Source: SZUA-35 sp965530755 | Lineage (GTDB): Bacteria > Actinomycetota > Acidimicrobiia > Acidimicrobiales > SZUA-35 | Direction: 5' to 3' | DNA: 64,000 bases | Assembly (NCBI GenBank): GCA_965530755.1 | Contig: CBESNA010000001.1 | Span: forward strand, 1-64,000 | In this document: in pieces, positions 1-9,475 of the stretch | Position numbering within the stretch: the first letter of the stretch is position 1 | Layout of the letters: each line of letters starts with the position of its first letter | Made by a program: the position numbers and the translations under genes | The notes under the pieces: model-generated | The model's database searches: none | Told to the model about the DNA's origin: nothing | What the model saw: only the letters and a program-made list of their open reading frames with translations

Positions 1-47
1 ACCTTTTCCTTACCATGGAAACGCTCTACCGACTGAGCTAAGGGGGC
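1..47 (-). tRNA. tRNA-Thr (GGT anticodon), 3' part off the window
   Basis: On the minus strand the 5' acceptor strand GCCCCCT is at 47-41, followed by the D-arm (GCTC/GAGC). The anticodon arm is TTTCC-ATGGTAA-GGAAA with a perfect 5-bp stem, and loop positions 34-36 read GGT, which gives tRNA-Thr. The gene is cut by the window edge in the variable loop, so the T-arm and 3' acceptor strand are not visible. Confidence 0.9.
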
Positions 48-250
48 GCGGCTCCACAGGGAGCGCGCAAAGTCTGCCACGGCTGGCGAACGTCACCAAC
101 CACCGCTAGCAGATTCCGCTGCCGAGGGCCATGTGGGTCGCGAGCGTGCCCGTCGCCGATCCCCGTCTGCGGGACAATTGCCCAGACGTCGGCGAGCGCC
201 CCGGGCCGAATGACTCAAGTTTTCACCGTCGTTGTGCCGAAGACGAGGAT

Positions 251-1588
251 GTGCGACTCCACCGAATCGAACTCCTGACCCAGACCTCAACGGTCGACCT
301 GCCGTTCCACCATCAGGCGACAGTCATCGCCGGGCTCGGCCGGCTCGAACGAGAAGCACTCGCGTCCGAGGTGGCTGCGGCCATCGGACAGGGTCGGCCC
401 GGTCTGTCTGCCGACATTTCCACCCACACCGGTCACCGACTCGAGATCCGTCGCCCCCTGACCGGCCAGGCAACGGTGACCGATGTCGACACCTTCGTCG
501 ACGTCACCGGCGAATTCCTCTTCGGTGGCGTCGTCAATCCGGCACGAGCACTCGACATCGACCCCTCCTCTCGAGTCACACTCGACGACCTCCGCGCCGG
601 CGAGGCAGCCAACGATCGAGTCAGACGGTTGGCTGCGCTCGACCAGGATCAGCTGTGGGGTCTCGCGATCTCATTGGCGGAACTCGAGGTCGACATCGCC
701 CGGCAGGTCGACGACGAGGTTGTCGGCGAGCGGATCAGCAGCGTTGCCAGCGAACAGATCGAGCAGGCTCGAGCTCAGGTCGACATCGCCAATGGACAAC
801 TGCAGGACATGAGCGATCAGTCGATCGTGGCCGCAGCGTCGCTGACGATGATCTCGTTCGTGGTGGCGTACATCACCCATCCTTTCATCGCCATTCCCTT
901 CCTGGCGGCCGCCGTCGCCGTCGCCTATTGGTCCTGGTCGTTGCATCAACAACACGAGCGAGCGCTCGCCACCGAGGAGGCGCTGCTCAACCAGTTCGGT
1001 CTCGAGAGCTATCTCGACTTCCAGTTGCGGAAGGTCGATGCGCTGACCAACGACTCCCAGAACCGTCGGCTCAGCCTGTCGCTGGCCGAGAAGCGCCGCT
1101 TCGCCAACGAACAGTGGCGCCGCTTCGTCGGGCCGGACGTGACGCTCGAGTGGGCGGCCAGCCATCGCCCCACGATCACGTTGGCAGCCAATCAGCGGTC
1201 GCGGCTGACCCTCGGCGGAGACGCATCCAACGCCGAGGCGGCCTCGCTGGCGCTCGCCGAGCGCATCCGCCTCTCGACCGAGTCGGCCGAGTCAACACCG
1301 TTGATCGTCGACGACATCTTCGAGGGGCAGACCGACGCTGTGGCTGAGCGCATGCTGTGGCTCGTCGACCATCACTGCCAGCAACTCCAGTTCATCATCA
1401 TGAGCAACGACCCACGCGTGCTGCGGTGGGGTGCAGAGCGAGCAGCCGCTCGGCACGCTGCCGTCGTACGCCTGGCCGCTGATGAGTCAGCGGACACCAT
1501 CGACATGGATGCAGCATCCGCATCGTCGGTCGAGGCAACCGTTGCCTTGGCGGGCGAGGTGGTCACCATCGACGCCATCGAAGCCTGA
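251..1588 (+). CDS. Membrane-associated ABC/SMC-like ATPase, family not recognised
   Basis: The protein is 445 aa from a GTG at 251. An in-frame ATG at 131 would add 40 residues that look non-coding. Near residues 25-35 there is a degenerate P-loop-like stretch (VIAGLGRLEREAL) without the GKS/T lysine. The middle is helical, with two hydrophobic segments at about 195-235. The C-terminal third resembles an ABC/SMC ATPase half: a signature-like LTLGGDASNAEAA at about 316, a Walker-B-like LIVDDI at about 351 and a switch-like IIMSND near 380. I infer an ATPase fold with a weakened nucleotide site in the membrane. It lies just after a divergent tRNA-Thr and upstream of a GNAT gene. The function is unknown. 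Confidence 0.6.
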   Translation: MRLHRIELLTQTSTVDLPFHHQATVIAGLGRLEREALASEVAAAIGQGRPGLSADISTHTGHRLEIRRPLTGQATVTDVDTFVDVTGEFLFGGVVNPARALDIDPSSRVTLDDLRAGEAANDRVRRLAALDQDQLWGLAISLAELEVDIARQVDDEVVGERISSVASEQIEQARAQVDIANGQLQDMSDQSIVAAASLTMISFVVAYITHPFIAIPFLAAAVAVAYWSWSLHQQHERALATEEALLNQFGLESYLDFQLRKVDALTNDSQNRRLSLSLAEKRRFANEQWRRFVGPDVTLEWAASHRPTITLAANQRSRLTLGGDASNAEAASLALAERIRLSTESAESTPLIVDDIFEGQTDAVAERMLWLVDHHCQQLQFIIMSNDPRVLRWGAERAAARHAAVVRLAADESADTIDMDAASASSVEATVALAGEVVTIDAIEA

Positions 1589-1666
1589 CCGAGCTCCCGA
1601 ACGCTGCGGGCCACAGTCCCGACGGGTTCATCGTCGCCGGCGATGGGCCTGGCTACGCTCGCCTCC

Positions 1667-2155
1667 GTGCTCATCCGCCCGGCCAGACCCAGCGACGCTG
1701 CGGCGATCATGGAGATGTACAACCGTGAGGTGTTGGAGACCGCTCACACCTTCGATCTCCACCCTCGGACGCTCGAGGATCAGCGCAAGTACATCGAGGA
1801 ACGTTCGGGTGGGCTGGTGGTGCTCGTTGCCGAAGAAGAGGGAGGCGACGTCGTCGGTTTCGGCAGCATCAGCTTCTACCGAGATCGCCCCGGCTATCGC
1901 ACTTCGGTCGAGAACTCGGTGTATGTGCGGCCCGATCGCCATCGCAACGGTGTGGGGTCTGCGCTGCTCGATGCGCTGATCGAAAACGCTCGGACGCACG
2001 GTTTCCATGCCATGTTCGCGAGGATCGTCGATGCCCAGGACGCAAGTGTCGCTCTCCACCAGCGCCACGGTTTCGAGATGATCGGCATCGAGCGGGAAGC
2101 GGGACGAAAGTTCGGCAAGTTCCGCGACGTCGCCCTGATGCAACTGCTGCTCTGA
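1667..2155 (+). CDS. GNAT acetyltransferase, phosphinothricin-acetyltransferase-like
   Basis: The GTG start at 1667 gives 162 aa beginning VLIRPARPSDAAAI, the normal first strand of the fold. An ATG at 1643 would add eight residues of no obvious family character. The acetyl-CoA loop is recognisable as VRPDRHRNGVGSALL, and the end (LHQRHGFEMIG) matches the family's conserved 'GF' strand. The Pat/Bar/MnaT branch acetylates small amines such as phosphinothricin or methionine sulfoximine; the substrate here is inferred only from overall similarity. A TACGCT hexamer lies 7 nt before the GTG (1654-1659), suggesting a leaderless transcript. The gene ends 2 nt before a dispersed repeat element. Confidence 0.85.
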   Translation: MLIRPARPSDAAAIMEMYNREVLETAHTFDLHPRTLEDQRKYIEERSGGLVVLVAEEEGGDVVGFGSISFYRDRPGYRTSVENSVYVRPDRHRNGVGSALLDALIENARTHGFHAMFARIVDAQDASVALHQRHGFEMIGIEREAGRKFGKFRDVALMQLLL

Positions 2156-2157
2156 GG

Positions 2158-2207
2158 CCACAAACCTCGGGTTCCCACCCCACATTTCCGGGGGTCATGG
2201 CCTCCGG
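2158..2207 (+). repeat. Gene-end repeat element, copy A
   Basis: This is an approximately 50-bp element in forward orientation. It contains AAACCTCGGGTT at 2162, then ACCCC-ACATTTCC-GGGGGT (2177-2195) as a stem-loop, then TCATGGCCTCCGG. It starts right after the GNAT stop codon, in the gap towards the convergent yajQ. Four related copies are at 3088, 3167, 29269 and 30592. No T-run follows the stem. Confidence 0.75.
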
Positions 2208-2302
2208 TTCAGCGGAATAGGAACGAGGCGCTTCGCACCGGGGCCATTCCTTACGTTCAGCGCGTTGTCGTACTTCGTGCTTCTCCCCCGTCCGCTGAGG
2301 TC

Positions 2303-2797
2303 CTAGTCGCGAAAGTTCTGGTACTGCAGCGGAAGGTCGAGCTCAGCTTCTTTCAGAGCGGCAATGACGTCCTGCAACGCATCGCGCTTCTTCCCCGTGA
2401 CGCGGACTTGGTCGCCCTGGGTCGAACTCTGCACTCCTTTGAGCTTGAGATCCTTGATCGTGGTGTTGATCTTCTTGGCCATGTCAGAGCTGATACCGGC
2501 CTTCAAGGTGATCTTCATCCGAGCTCGGCCACCGGCCGCATCCTCGACGTCGCCGAAGTCGAGGGTCTTCAGCGACACCTTGCGCTTGACGAACTTTTCT
2601 TCGATGACCTGACGGAGGGCAAACATCCGATCCTGGCTCGCCGACTCGAGCGTGATCGTCATCTCCTTGTCGTCGAGGTCGATCGTCGAGTTCGTGTTCT
2701 TGAAGTCGAACCGATTCACGATCTCGCGGGTGGCTTGGTCGACCGCATTGCGGACTTCTTGCATGTCGATTTCTGAGACAACGTCGAACGAGGGCAT
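2303..2797 (-). CDS. yajQ: YajQ-family nucleotide-binding protein
   Basis: The 164-aa product has the full length and sequence pattern of YajQ (UPF0234): it starts MPSFDVVSEIDMQEV, has NRFDFKNT at about 29 and ends LPLQYQNFRD. The family forms two ferredoxin-like domains. Members have been reported to bind nucleotides or c-di-GMP and to modulate transcription factors. It is monocistronic, divergent from tRNA-Tyr with only 39 bp between them, and convergent with the GNAT gene. A GGDEF protein encoded at 11.7 kb could supply c-di-GMP, but that link is only inferred. Confidence 0.93.
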   Translation of the reverse strand: MPSFDVVSEIDMQEVRNAVDQATREIVNRFDFKNTNSTIDLDDKEMTITLESASQDRMFALRQVIEEKFVKRKVSLKTLDFGDVEDAAGGRARMKITLKAGISSDMAKKINTTIKDLKLKGVQSSTQGDQVRVTGKKRDALQDVIAALKEAELDLPLQYQNFRD

Positions 2798-2803
2798 GGA
2801 GAA

Positions 2804-2809
2804 AATCTA
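2804..2809 (-). promoter_or_regulatory. -10 hexamer of yajQ (leaderless type)
   Basis: TAGATT on the minus strand is followed by six bases (TTCTCC) and the ATG at 2797. If this is the -10 box, transcription would begin at or next to the start codon. Confidence 0.45.
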
Positions 2810-2836
2810 GCGCCCCGGTAACATCTCACGCTGCCA

Positions 2837-2918
2837 GGGTCGGTGCCCGAGTGGTCAATGGGAGCGGACTGTAAATCCGCCGGCTTCGCCTACGAAGGTT
2901 CAAATCCTTCTCGGCCCA
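2837..2918 (+). tRNA. tRNA-Tyr (GTA anticodon)
   Basis: The acceptor strand GGGTCGG at 2837 pairs with TCGGCCC before discriminator A2918. The anticodon loop reads CTGTAAA, giving GTA. The variable arm is long (CCGGCTTCGCCTACG region), as expected for a class II tRNA-Tyr, and the T-arm is GAAGG-TTCAAAT-CCTTC. No CCA is encoded. A hairpin-rich region follows. Confidence 0.93.
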
Positions 2919-2953
2919 CGTGTGTTCTCGGCCCTCGCGGGCCTCGGACACCC

Positions 2954-3066
2954 AGAGTTGCTCGCTGGCGCTCACAACTCTCGGGTTGTGAGCGCCTTCG
3001 CGTTCCCTTGCGAGTCGCCGGCCGCTCCATGCTCGCTGAGGCCCACAACTCTCGGGTTGTGAGCGC
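2954..3066. repeat. Two hairpin repeats after tRNA-Tyr
   Basis: CACAACTCTCGGGTTGTGAGCG occurs twice with small differences. The first lies in a perfect 12-bp stem with a 6-nt loop (GGCGCTCACAAC at 2967-2978 against GTTGTGAGCGCC at 2985-2996). The second has a CACAAC/GTTGTG stem (3044-3061). The preceding AGAGTTGCTCGCTGG is shared with the 63-bp repeat at 21654. With repeats B and C this fills the 304-bp gap to htpX; no gene is visible in it. Confidence 0.7.
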
Positions 3067-3087
3067 TGCCACGTTTCGACGGGGTGA

Positions 3088-3139
3088 CTACAAACCTCGG
3101 GTTCAGACCCCACATATCCGGGGGTGAACACCTCGGGTT
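3088..3139 (+). repeat. Gene-end repeat element, copy B
   Basis: Forward copy: CTACAAACCTCGGGTT, then ACCCC-ACATATCC-GGGGGT, then a second CCTCGGGTT. It is the only copy not adjacent to a protein stop codon, lying 170 bp after tRNA-Tyr. It faces copy C, so CTACAAACCTCGGGTT (3088-3103) and its exact complement (3201-3216) form a 16-bp inverted repeat. Confidence 0.75.
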
Positions 3140-3166
3140 GGAACCGTCGAGACCGAATCGCCCGAA

Positions 3167-3216
3167 CTCGAGGCTATGACCCCCGCTTTTGTGGGGCTCA
3201 AACCCGAGGTTTGTAG
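3167..3216 (-). repeat. Gene-end repeat element, copy C
   Basis: Minus-orientation copy. Read from the htpX stop codon it is CTACAAACCTCGGGTTTGAG, then a CCCC/GGGG hairpin and GTCATAGCCTCGAG. The AAACC core starts 10 nt after the htpX stop, at 3212. Confidence 0.78.
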
Positions 3217-3222
3217 GAGTAG

Positions 3223-4080
3223 CTAGAGGAGGTCACGCCACTCTTGGCTGCGGAGTCTGGCCACGCGCTCTTCCGCCGGCGGGTGGGTCGAGAACATCTT
3301 CGCCATACTCACCTTCCGATTCGCCAGCGGGTTCACGATGTAGTGACTCGCCTGCGGTGGCGGCACGTCCGAGACGATCTCCATCGAATACCCGTTCAAC
3401 TTCTCGAGCGCTCGAGCCAGCGGTTCTCCATCGTTCATCAGGATCGCCGCTCGGCGATCGGCCTCGAACTCACGGCTCCGACTGATGGCACTTTGGATCA
3501 GGGCCGCTGCCATCGGCGCCAGGATCGCAAAGGCCAAGGTGACGATCGGATTGCCGTTGTTCCGATCTCGACGACCACCGCCGAGCGCTCCACTCCAGAT
3601 CGCCATGTTCGCCGCGTAGCTGATCGTGGTTGCGATCGCCGCTGCCACCGAACCGGTGAGGATGTCGCGGTTCCGAACGTGAGCGAGCTCATGGGCCAAC
3701 ACACCACGGGTCTCGTCCCAGCTCAACGTCCGCAACAATCCTTCAGTGAGACAGACCGCCGCGTGCCGAGGACTGCGTCCGGTGGCAAAGGCGTTCGGCT
3801 GCTGCTCCGGCGACACATAGAGCTTGGGCATCGGCATGTCGGAGAGCTGCGTCAGCTCCCGCATCACGGCGTAGTACTGCGGCAGCTGAGCTTCGGACAC
3901 TTCGACCGCCTTGGCCGAGCGGATCGCCAGCTTGTCGCTGAAGAAGTAGCTGAAGCCGACCATTCCGATCGAGATCACGAAGGCAACCGTCAGTCCACCA
4001 CGGCCGAAGAACGACCCGGCCAACATGATCAGGCCCGCCATCAACGTCAGCAGGACTGCGGTTTTCATTCCGTTCTTCAT
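3223..4080 (-). CDS. htpX: Protease HtpX homolog (M48 zinc metallopeptidase)
   Basis: The 285-aa membrane metalloprotease is expected to degrade misfolded membrane proteins. Two N-terminal membrane helices (about 7-25 and 30-48) precede the zinc motif HELAH at 130-134. The third ligand is the glutamate of REFEAD near 204, and hydrophobic segments lie at 145-162 and 178-198. The usual HtpX landmarks PNAFATGR and CLTEGLL are present. The start ATG (4080) is supported by a TAGCGT hexamer 10 nt upstream; a second ATG at codon 5 is possible. The gene is divergent from the pterin-binding-like gene and its 3' end abuts repeat C. Confidence 0.93.
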   Translation of the reverse strand: MKNGMKTAVLLTLMAGLIMLAGSFFGRGGLTVAFVISIGMVGFSYFFSDKLAIRSAKAVEVSEAQLPQYYAVMRELTQLSDMPMPKLYVSPEQQPNAFATGRSPRHAAVCLTEGLLRTLSWDETRGVLAHELAHVRNRDILTGSVAAAIATTISYAANMAIWSGALGGGRRDRNNGNPIVTLAFAILAPMAAALIQSAISRSREFEADRRAAILMNDGEPLARALEKLNGYSMEIVSDVPPPQASHYIVNPLANRKVSMAKMFSTHPPAEERVARLRSQEWRDLL

Positions 4081-4143
4081 GGTGGACAGAACGCTACGCC
4101 GACTTCACGGGTTCCCGAGGATGTTCGAGCGGCTGACACGCCG

Positions 4144-4149
4144 TAGGTT
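4144..4149 (+). promoter_or_regulatory. -10 hexamer of the DHPS-like gene (leaderless type)
   Basis: TAGGTT is followed by six bases and the ATG at 4156. No Shine-Dalgarno sequence is visible, which fits a leaderless mRNA. Confidence 0.45.
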
Positions 4150-4155
4150 CCTGAC

Positions 4156-4911
4156 ATGGAGATCTTTGGCGTCGTCAACGCCTCCCCGGATTCGCTGGCG
4201 GACTTCTCGATCGCCACAACGGCGGCGGAGGCAAAGGCCTACGCAAGCAAACTGTTGGCCGAAGGCGCTGATCACATCGACCTCGGCGGACAGGCGTCGC
4301 ACGGCGACGCGCTCGAGGTGACGCCGGAGGCCGAGTGGAAGATCCTGGCCGAACCGTTGGCCGCCATCGTCGAGCTCGGGGTGAAGGTGAGTGTCGATAC
4401 TTGGCAGGTCGAGACGGCGCGAAAGGCGTTCGACGCAGGAGCGAGCGTGCTCAATGCCGCCGACGCCTTGCAGGATCCGAAGATGCTGGAGTTCGCGGCC
4501 GAACGCGAATGCGACGTGGTCCTGCCCTTCATGCTCGGACCCGACCCCCGCCATCTCGCGCACGTCGATGGCGATCCCGTCGAGGTCATGGTGACGTGGT
4601 TCGATGCCCGCCTCCGGGACATGGACCGCTTCGGCATCCGAGAACGCTGCTATCTCGACCCCGGAACCGGCTTCGCCCCGGCGCACTGGGACTGGTCGGA
4701 TCGGTACGAATACCAAAAAAAGATCTACCGCGGCCTCGACCGGCTCCGGGTCTTCGATCTGCCGATCTACGTGCCGGTGCCCTGGAAGCAGACAGAGGAT
4801 CGCTTGGAACTGATGGACATCGCCTTGGCCCACGATCCGGAGTTCGCGCGAGCCCACTACCCGGCACAGGTTCGTCGGCATCACGAAGCCCTTCTACCAC
4901 CGCTGACGTGA
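4156..4911 (+). CDS. Divergent dihydropteroate-synthase-like (pterin-binding) protein
   Basis: The 251-aa protein carries a recognisable DHPS skeleton in altered form: NASPDS at 8-13 (family: N-V-T-P-D-S), IDLGGQAS at 41-48 (family: D-I-GGESTRPG), SVDTW at 79-83, LNAAD at 99-103 and DPGTGF at 168-173. The C-terminal S-R-K and R-x-H-D motifs that hold the pterin and p-aminobenzoate in true FolP are not found; the same region reads VPVPWKQTEDR. I infer a TIM barrel that binds a pterin-like ligand or C1 carrier, but probably not the folate-pathway synthase. It stands alone, divergent from htpX. Confidence 0.72.
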   Translation: MEIFGVVNASPDSLADFSIATTAAEAKAYASKLLAEGADHIDLGGQASHGDALEVTPEAEWKILAEPLAAIVELGVKVSVDTWQVETARKAFDAGASVLNAADALQDPKMLEFAAERECDVVLPFMLGPDPRHLAHVDGDPVEVMVTWFDARLRDMDRFGIRERCYLDPGTGFAPAHWDWSDRYEYQKKIYRGLDRLRVFDLPIYVPVPWKQTEDRLELMDIALAHDPEFARAHYPAQVRRHHEALLPPLT

Positions 4912-5040
4912 ACGCAACATCACGAGATTCCTCCCGCGAGGGGGATCTCGGCGCATCCAGCTACCATTTTGGGCTTCCGTTGCGCAACCGCCGAAATCGG
5001 CACGTCGAATCGTTCGACACTCGCGACATGGAGGAAACAA

Positions 5041-5907
5041 ATGAACATCCTGAAGAACCCCCTGGCTCGCCTGCTTGCGGCACTGCTCGCCTTCTCACTC
5101 ATCGCCGCTGCGTGCGGAAGCGATGCCGCCGAGGAATCCGTCGACGCCGAGACACCCGCCGAATCCGGCGATGACACCGGACTTCCCGACCTCGAGGGTC
5201 GCACTGTGACCGTCGGCGTCGAGAACGCGTACCTCCCCTTCAACTACGTCGCCGTCGGTTCCGACGAAGGCGAAGGCTGGGACTACGACGCCTGGAACGA
5301 GATCTGCCGCCTGCTGAACTGCACGGCCGAATTCGTCGCCGCCGGCTGGCCGGACGTCATCGACCAGGTTGCCCAGGGTGAACTCGACACCGCCGCAGAC
5401 GGCATCTCGATTACGCCGGAGCGCGAGGAGATCGTTGCTTTCTCGAACTCATACATGGTCGTCCAGCAGAAGTTCATCGTTGGCAAGGACGACGATCGCT
5501 TCGCAACCGCTGACGACATCGTGAACAGCGACGCCATCGTCGCCACCCAGGTCGGCACCTCGAACTTCGAGCTCGCCGAGAGCCTCCTGGGCGGCACAGA
5601 CCGCATCCAGGCCTTCGACCAGTTCGGCCTCGCCGTGCAGGCACTCATCGCCGGTGACGTCGACGCCGTCATCATCGACGACGCCGCAGGCCTCGGCTAC
5701 ATCGGTGAGAATGCCGACTCGGTCAAGACCCTCGACGACGGCCTCCAGAGCGACCCGCTCGGGTTCATCTACCCGCTCGATTCCGACCTCGTCGACCCGG
5801 TCAACCAAGCCCTCGAAGAAATGAAGACCAGCGGATTCCTCGACAAGATCGGTGAGACCTTCTTCGGCGCCGGCTTCACCATCACCTACGACGACATCGA
5901 AGGCTGA
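5041..5907 (+). CDS. Amino-acid ABC transporter substrate-binding lipoprotein
   Basis: The ATG at 5041 follows a clear GGAGGAAA ribosome site, giving 288 aa. The signal peptide ends in a lipobox (LIAAACG, cysteine near 23), so the protein is tethered outside the membrane. An acidic linker leads to a type-2 periplasmic binding fold (SBP family 3) starting GRTVTVGVENAYLPFNY. Later landmarks are ISITPEREEIVAFSNSY and DAVIIDDAAG. The family binds polar or basic amino acids; specificity cannot be read here. A strong hairpin separates it from the permease gene, a common way to make more binding protein than permease. Confidence 0.92.
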   Translation: MNILKNPLARLLAALLAFSLIAAACGSDAAEESVDAETPAESGDDTGLPDLEGRTVTVGVENAYLPFNYVAVGSDEGEGWDYDAWNEICRLLNCTAEFVAAGWPDVIDQVAQGELDTAADGISITPEREEIVAFSNSYMVVQQKFIVGKDDDRFATADDIVNSDAIVATQVGTSNFELAESLLGGTDRIQAFDQFGLAVQALIAGDVDAVIIDDAAGLGYIGENADSVKTLDDGLQSDPLGFIYPLDSDLVDPVNQALEEMKTSGFLDKIGETFFGAGFTITYDDIEG

Positions 5908-5944
5908 TGATGACGACGGGCAACGACCCGTCTCCTTGAATTAC

Positions 5945-5974
5945 AGTGCGCCGGGCCCTCGGGCCCGGCGCACT
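5945..5974 (+). terminator. Strong intra-operon hairpin / attenuator
   Basis: AGTGCGCCGGGCCC (5945-5958) and its exact complement (5961-5974) form a 14-bp GC-rich stem around a 2-nt turn. The stem is followed by GCCGTTTT. It sits between the binding-protein stop and the permease start, so it should act as a partial terminator or as an RNA-stabilising 3' end for the upstream message. Confidence 0.82.
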
Positions 5975-6005
5975 GCCGTTTTGCCAATCCAACCGAGGAC
6001 CGCCG

Positions 6006-6842
6006 TTGACTGCGAACACTGCTACGCCCGTCACCGAAACGATCGCTGTGACCAAGTTCGACTTCCGCGAGAGCTTCCCGTGGTGGCTGGTCATCATGGT
6101 CGGGATCATCGCGTCCCTGGTCGTGCTCGTCCTCACCTCCGAGGCCTACCAGGAGGCCTTCACCGAGATCATCCCTGGCCTGAAGGCGACACTGATCCTG
6201 ACCGCCGGAAGTTTCGTGGTGTCGATCTTCCTCGGCCTCTTCATCGGTATCGCCCGCATGAGCAAGAACCCGTTCGTCAACACGCCGGCGACGGTCTACA
6301 TCGAGTTCATCCGCGGCGTGCCGATGATCGTTTTCATCTTCGCCATCGCTCTCGTCTTGATCCCCGAATCGGTGAACGGCATCAACTCGCTCACCGAAAA
6401 GCTCGGATTCCCGACCGATCTGAAGACTCGCTCGGTTCCCAACCTCTGGCGTGGCGCCATCGCTCTTTGCCTGTTCTACGCCGCCTTCATCGCCGAGGTG
6501 TTCCGTGCCGGGATCCAATCGGTGGACAAGGGCCAGATCGAAGCGGGCAAGGCACTCGGCCTCAGCGGCAGCACGATCATGCGCAAGATCACGCTTCCTC
6601 AGGCCGTGCGCAACACGCTGCCGGCGCTCGGGAACGATCTGATCGCACTGTTCAAGGACACGTCGCTCGTCTCGGTCATCGCCGCAGCCGAGCTCACGTA
6701 CAACGCCCGCATCTATCAGGGCAGCTCGTTCCGAGTACGCGAGACCTTCTTCATCCTGATGGTCATCTACGTGACCCTCACGCTGGTGTTGTCGCTCGCT
6801 CTTCGCTTCCTCGAAGGTCGCCTCGCCATTCCTGATCGCTGA
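6006..6842 (+). CDS. Amino-acid ABC transporter permease (HisM/GlnP type)
   Basis: The TTG start at 6006 follows CGAGGACC and gives 278 aa. The ATG at 5946 lies inside the hairpin, and a GTG at 6048 is an alternative. Five or so membrane helices follow a cytoplasmic N-terminus. The EAA loop that contacts the ATPase is clear (EAGKALGLSGSTIMRKITLP), and a conserved YIEFIRGVPMIVFIF segment marks the family. It works with the lipoprotein encoded just upstream. No ATP-binding subunit gene is next to the pair: the next gene is on the other strand, so the ATPase must be encoded elsewhere or be shared. Confidence 0.9.
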   Translation: MTANTATPVTETIAVTKFDFRESFPWWLVIMVGIIASLVVLVLTSEAYQEAFTEIIPGLKATLILTAGSFVVSIFLGLFIGIARMSKNPFVNTPATVYIEFIRGVPMIVFIFAIALVLIPESVNGINSLTEKLGFPTDLKTRSVPNLWRGAIALCLFYAAFIAEVFRAGIQSVDKGQIEAGKALGLSGSTIMRKITLPQAVRNTLPALGNDLIALFKDTSLVSVIAAAELTYNARIYQGSSFRVRETFFILMVIYVTLTLVLSLALRFLEGRLAIPDR

Positions 6843-6912
6843 GGCGCTCCTCGTCGTTCTGAGACACTGACCCTTCATTTCTGGGGGGGAGTGCCGCAGA
6901 ACGGGGTCGGTG

Positions 6913-7440
6913 CTACTGCCGGGTCGAGCCGTGGTAGCCCGAGGGGATGAAGATGCAGGGAATCCCGTTGGTCTCGAACATCTTCACGTTGCGCGGATCG
7001 TCCTCGATCGCCAGGACTGGAGTGTAGTTCCGTGACTGCAGCTGCTCGATAGCGTGCTGTTTCATGAGCGTGGAACGTCGATAGTCGCCCGAGCTCCGCA
7101 TGATCAGCAGATCCCACCGGACCTCGTGTTCGTGTAGCCACTTCAGCGTGATCCCGTCGATCCAATCCGACCGTGCCGTGACCAGCGCGATCACGTGATC
7201 ATCGGCGACGGTCTCCAGCAGCCGGGCCTGCTCGAGGAGAAGGCCGTCACCGCCGGCGGCCAGGAAGAAGCTGTCCCAATCCTGCCAACGGCCATTCAGA
7301 TAGTGCTGGCGGTGCCGCGCATCGGCGAGCACTCCGTCGATGTCGACCACCAGGGTGGGCGCCGGCGGATCGGGATCGGCTCGGCGCTCGCCGTTCGGCC
7401 AGTACCACGTGGGTTCGTCCTCGACGAAGCGATAGCTCAC
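6913..7440 (-). CDS. HAD-superfamily phosphatase, polynucleotide-kinase 3'-phosphatase-like
   Basis: The 175-aa protein has the acid-phosphatase nucleophile motif as VVDIDGVLADARHR at about 31, with the catalytic DxD formed by Asp-33 and Asp-35. Motif II is the VTARSD stretch, and motif III/IV is AIEDDPRNVKMF near 148. That arrangement is typical of stand-alone HAD domains related to the phosphatase half of T4 polynucleotide kinase. The start is a GTG 14 nt after the acs stop, so it is probably co-transcribed downstream of acs. Its substrate is unknown. Confidence 0.78.
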   Translation of the reverse strand: MSYRFVEDEPTWYWPNGERRADPDPPAPTLVVDIDGVLADARHRQHYLNGRWQDWDSFFLAAGGDGLLLEQARLLETVADDHVIALVTARSDWIDGITLKWLHEHEVRWDLLIMRSSGDYRRSTLMKQHAIEQLQSRNYTPVLAIEDDPRNVKMFETNGIPCIFIPSGYHGSTRQ

Positions 7441-7454
7441 TCAGGCGTCGACGG

Positions 7455-9410
<1,956 letters not shown>

Positions 9411-9475
9411 GAAACTACTCCCAGGTGGAGGAACAAACGATGACGAAAAGAGCGGCGACCGGATGAGGGTCGAAC

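Noticed and set aside
2843..3127. Small coding region of 94 codons over tRNA-Tyr and the following repeats
   Set aside because: It overlaps the tRNA and the repeats, and its product is Arg/Ser/Pro-rich with no start signal.
6843..6912. Sixth copy of the gene-end repeat between the permease and HAD genes
   Set aside because: GACCCTTCATTTCTGGGGGG resembles the hairpin part of copy A, but the AAACCTCGGG core is missing; too degenerate to count.
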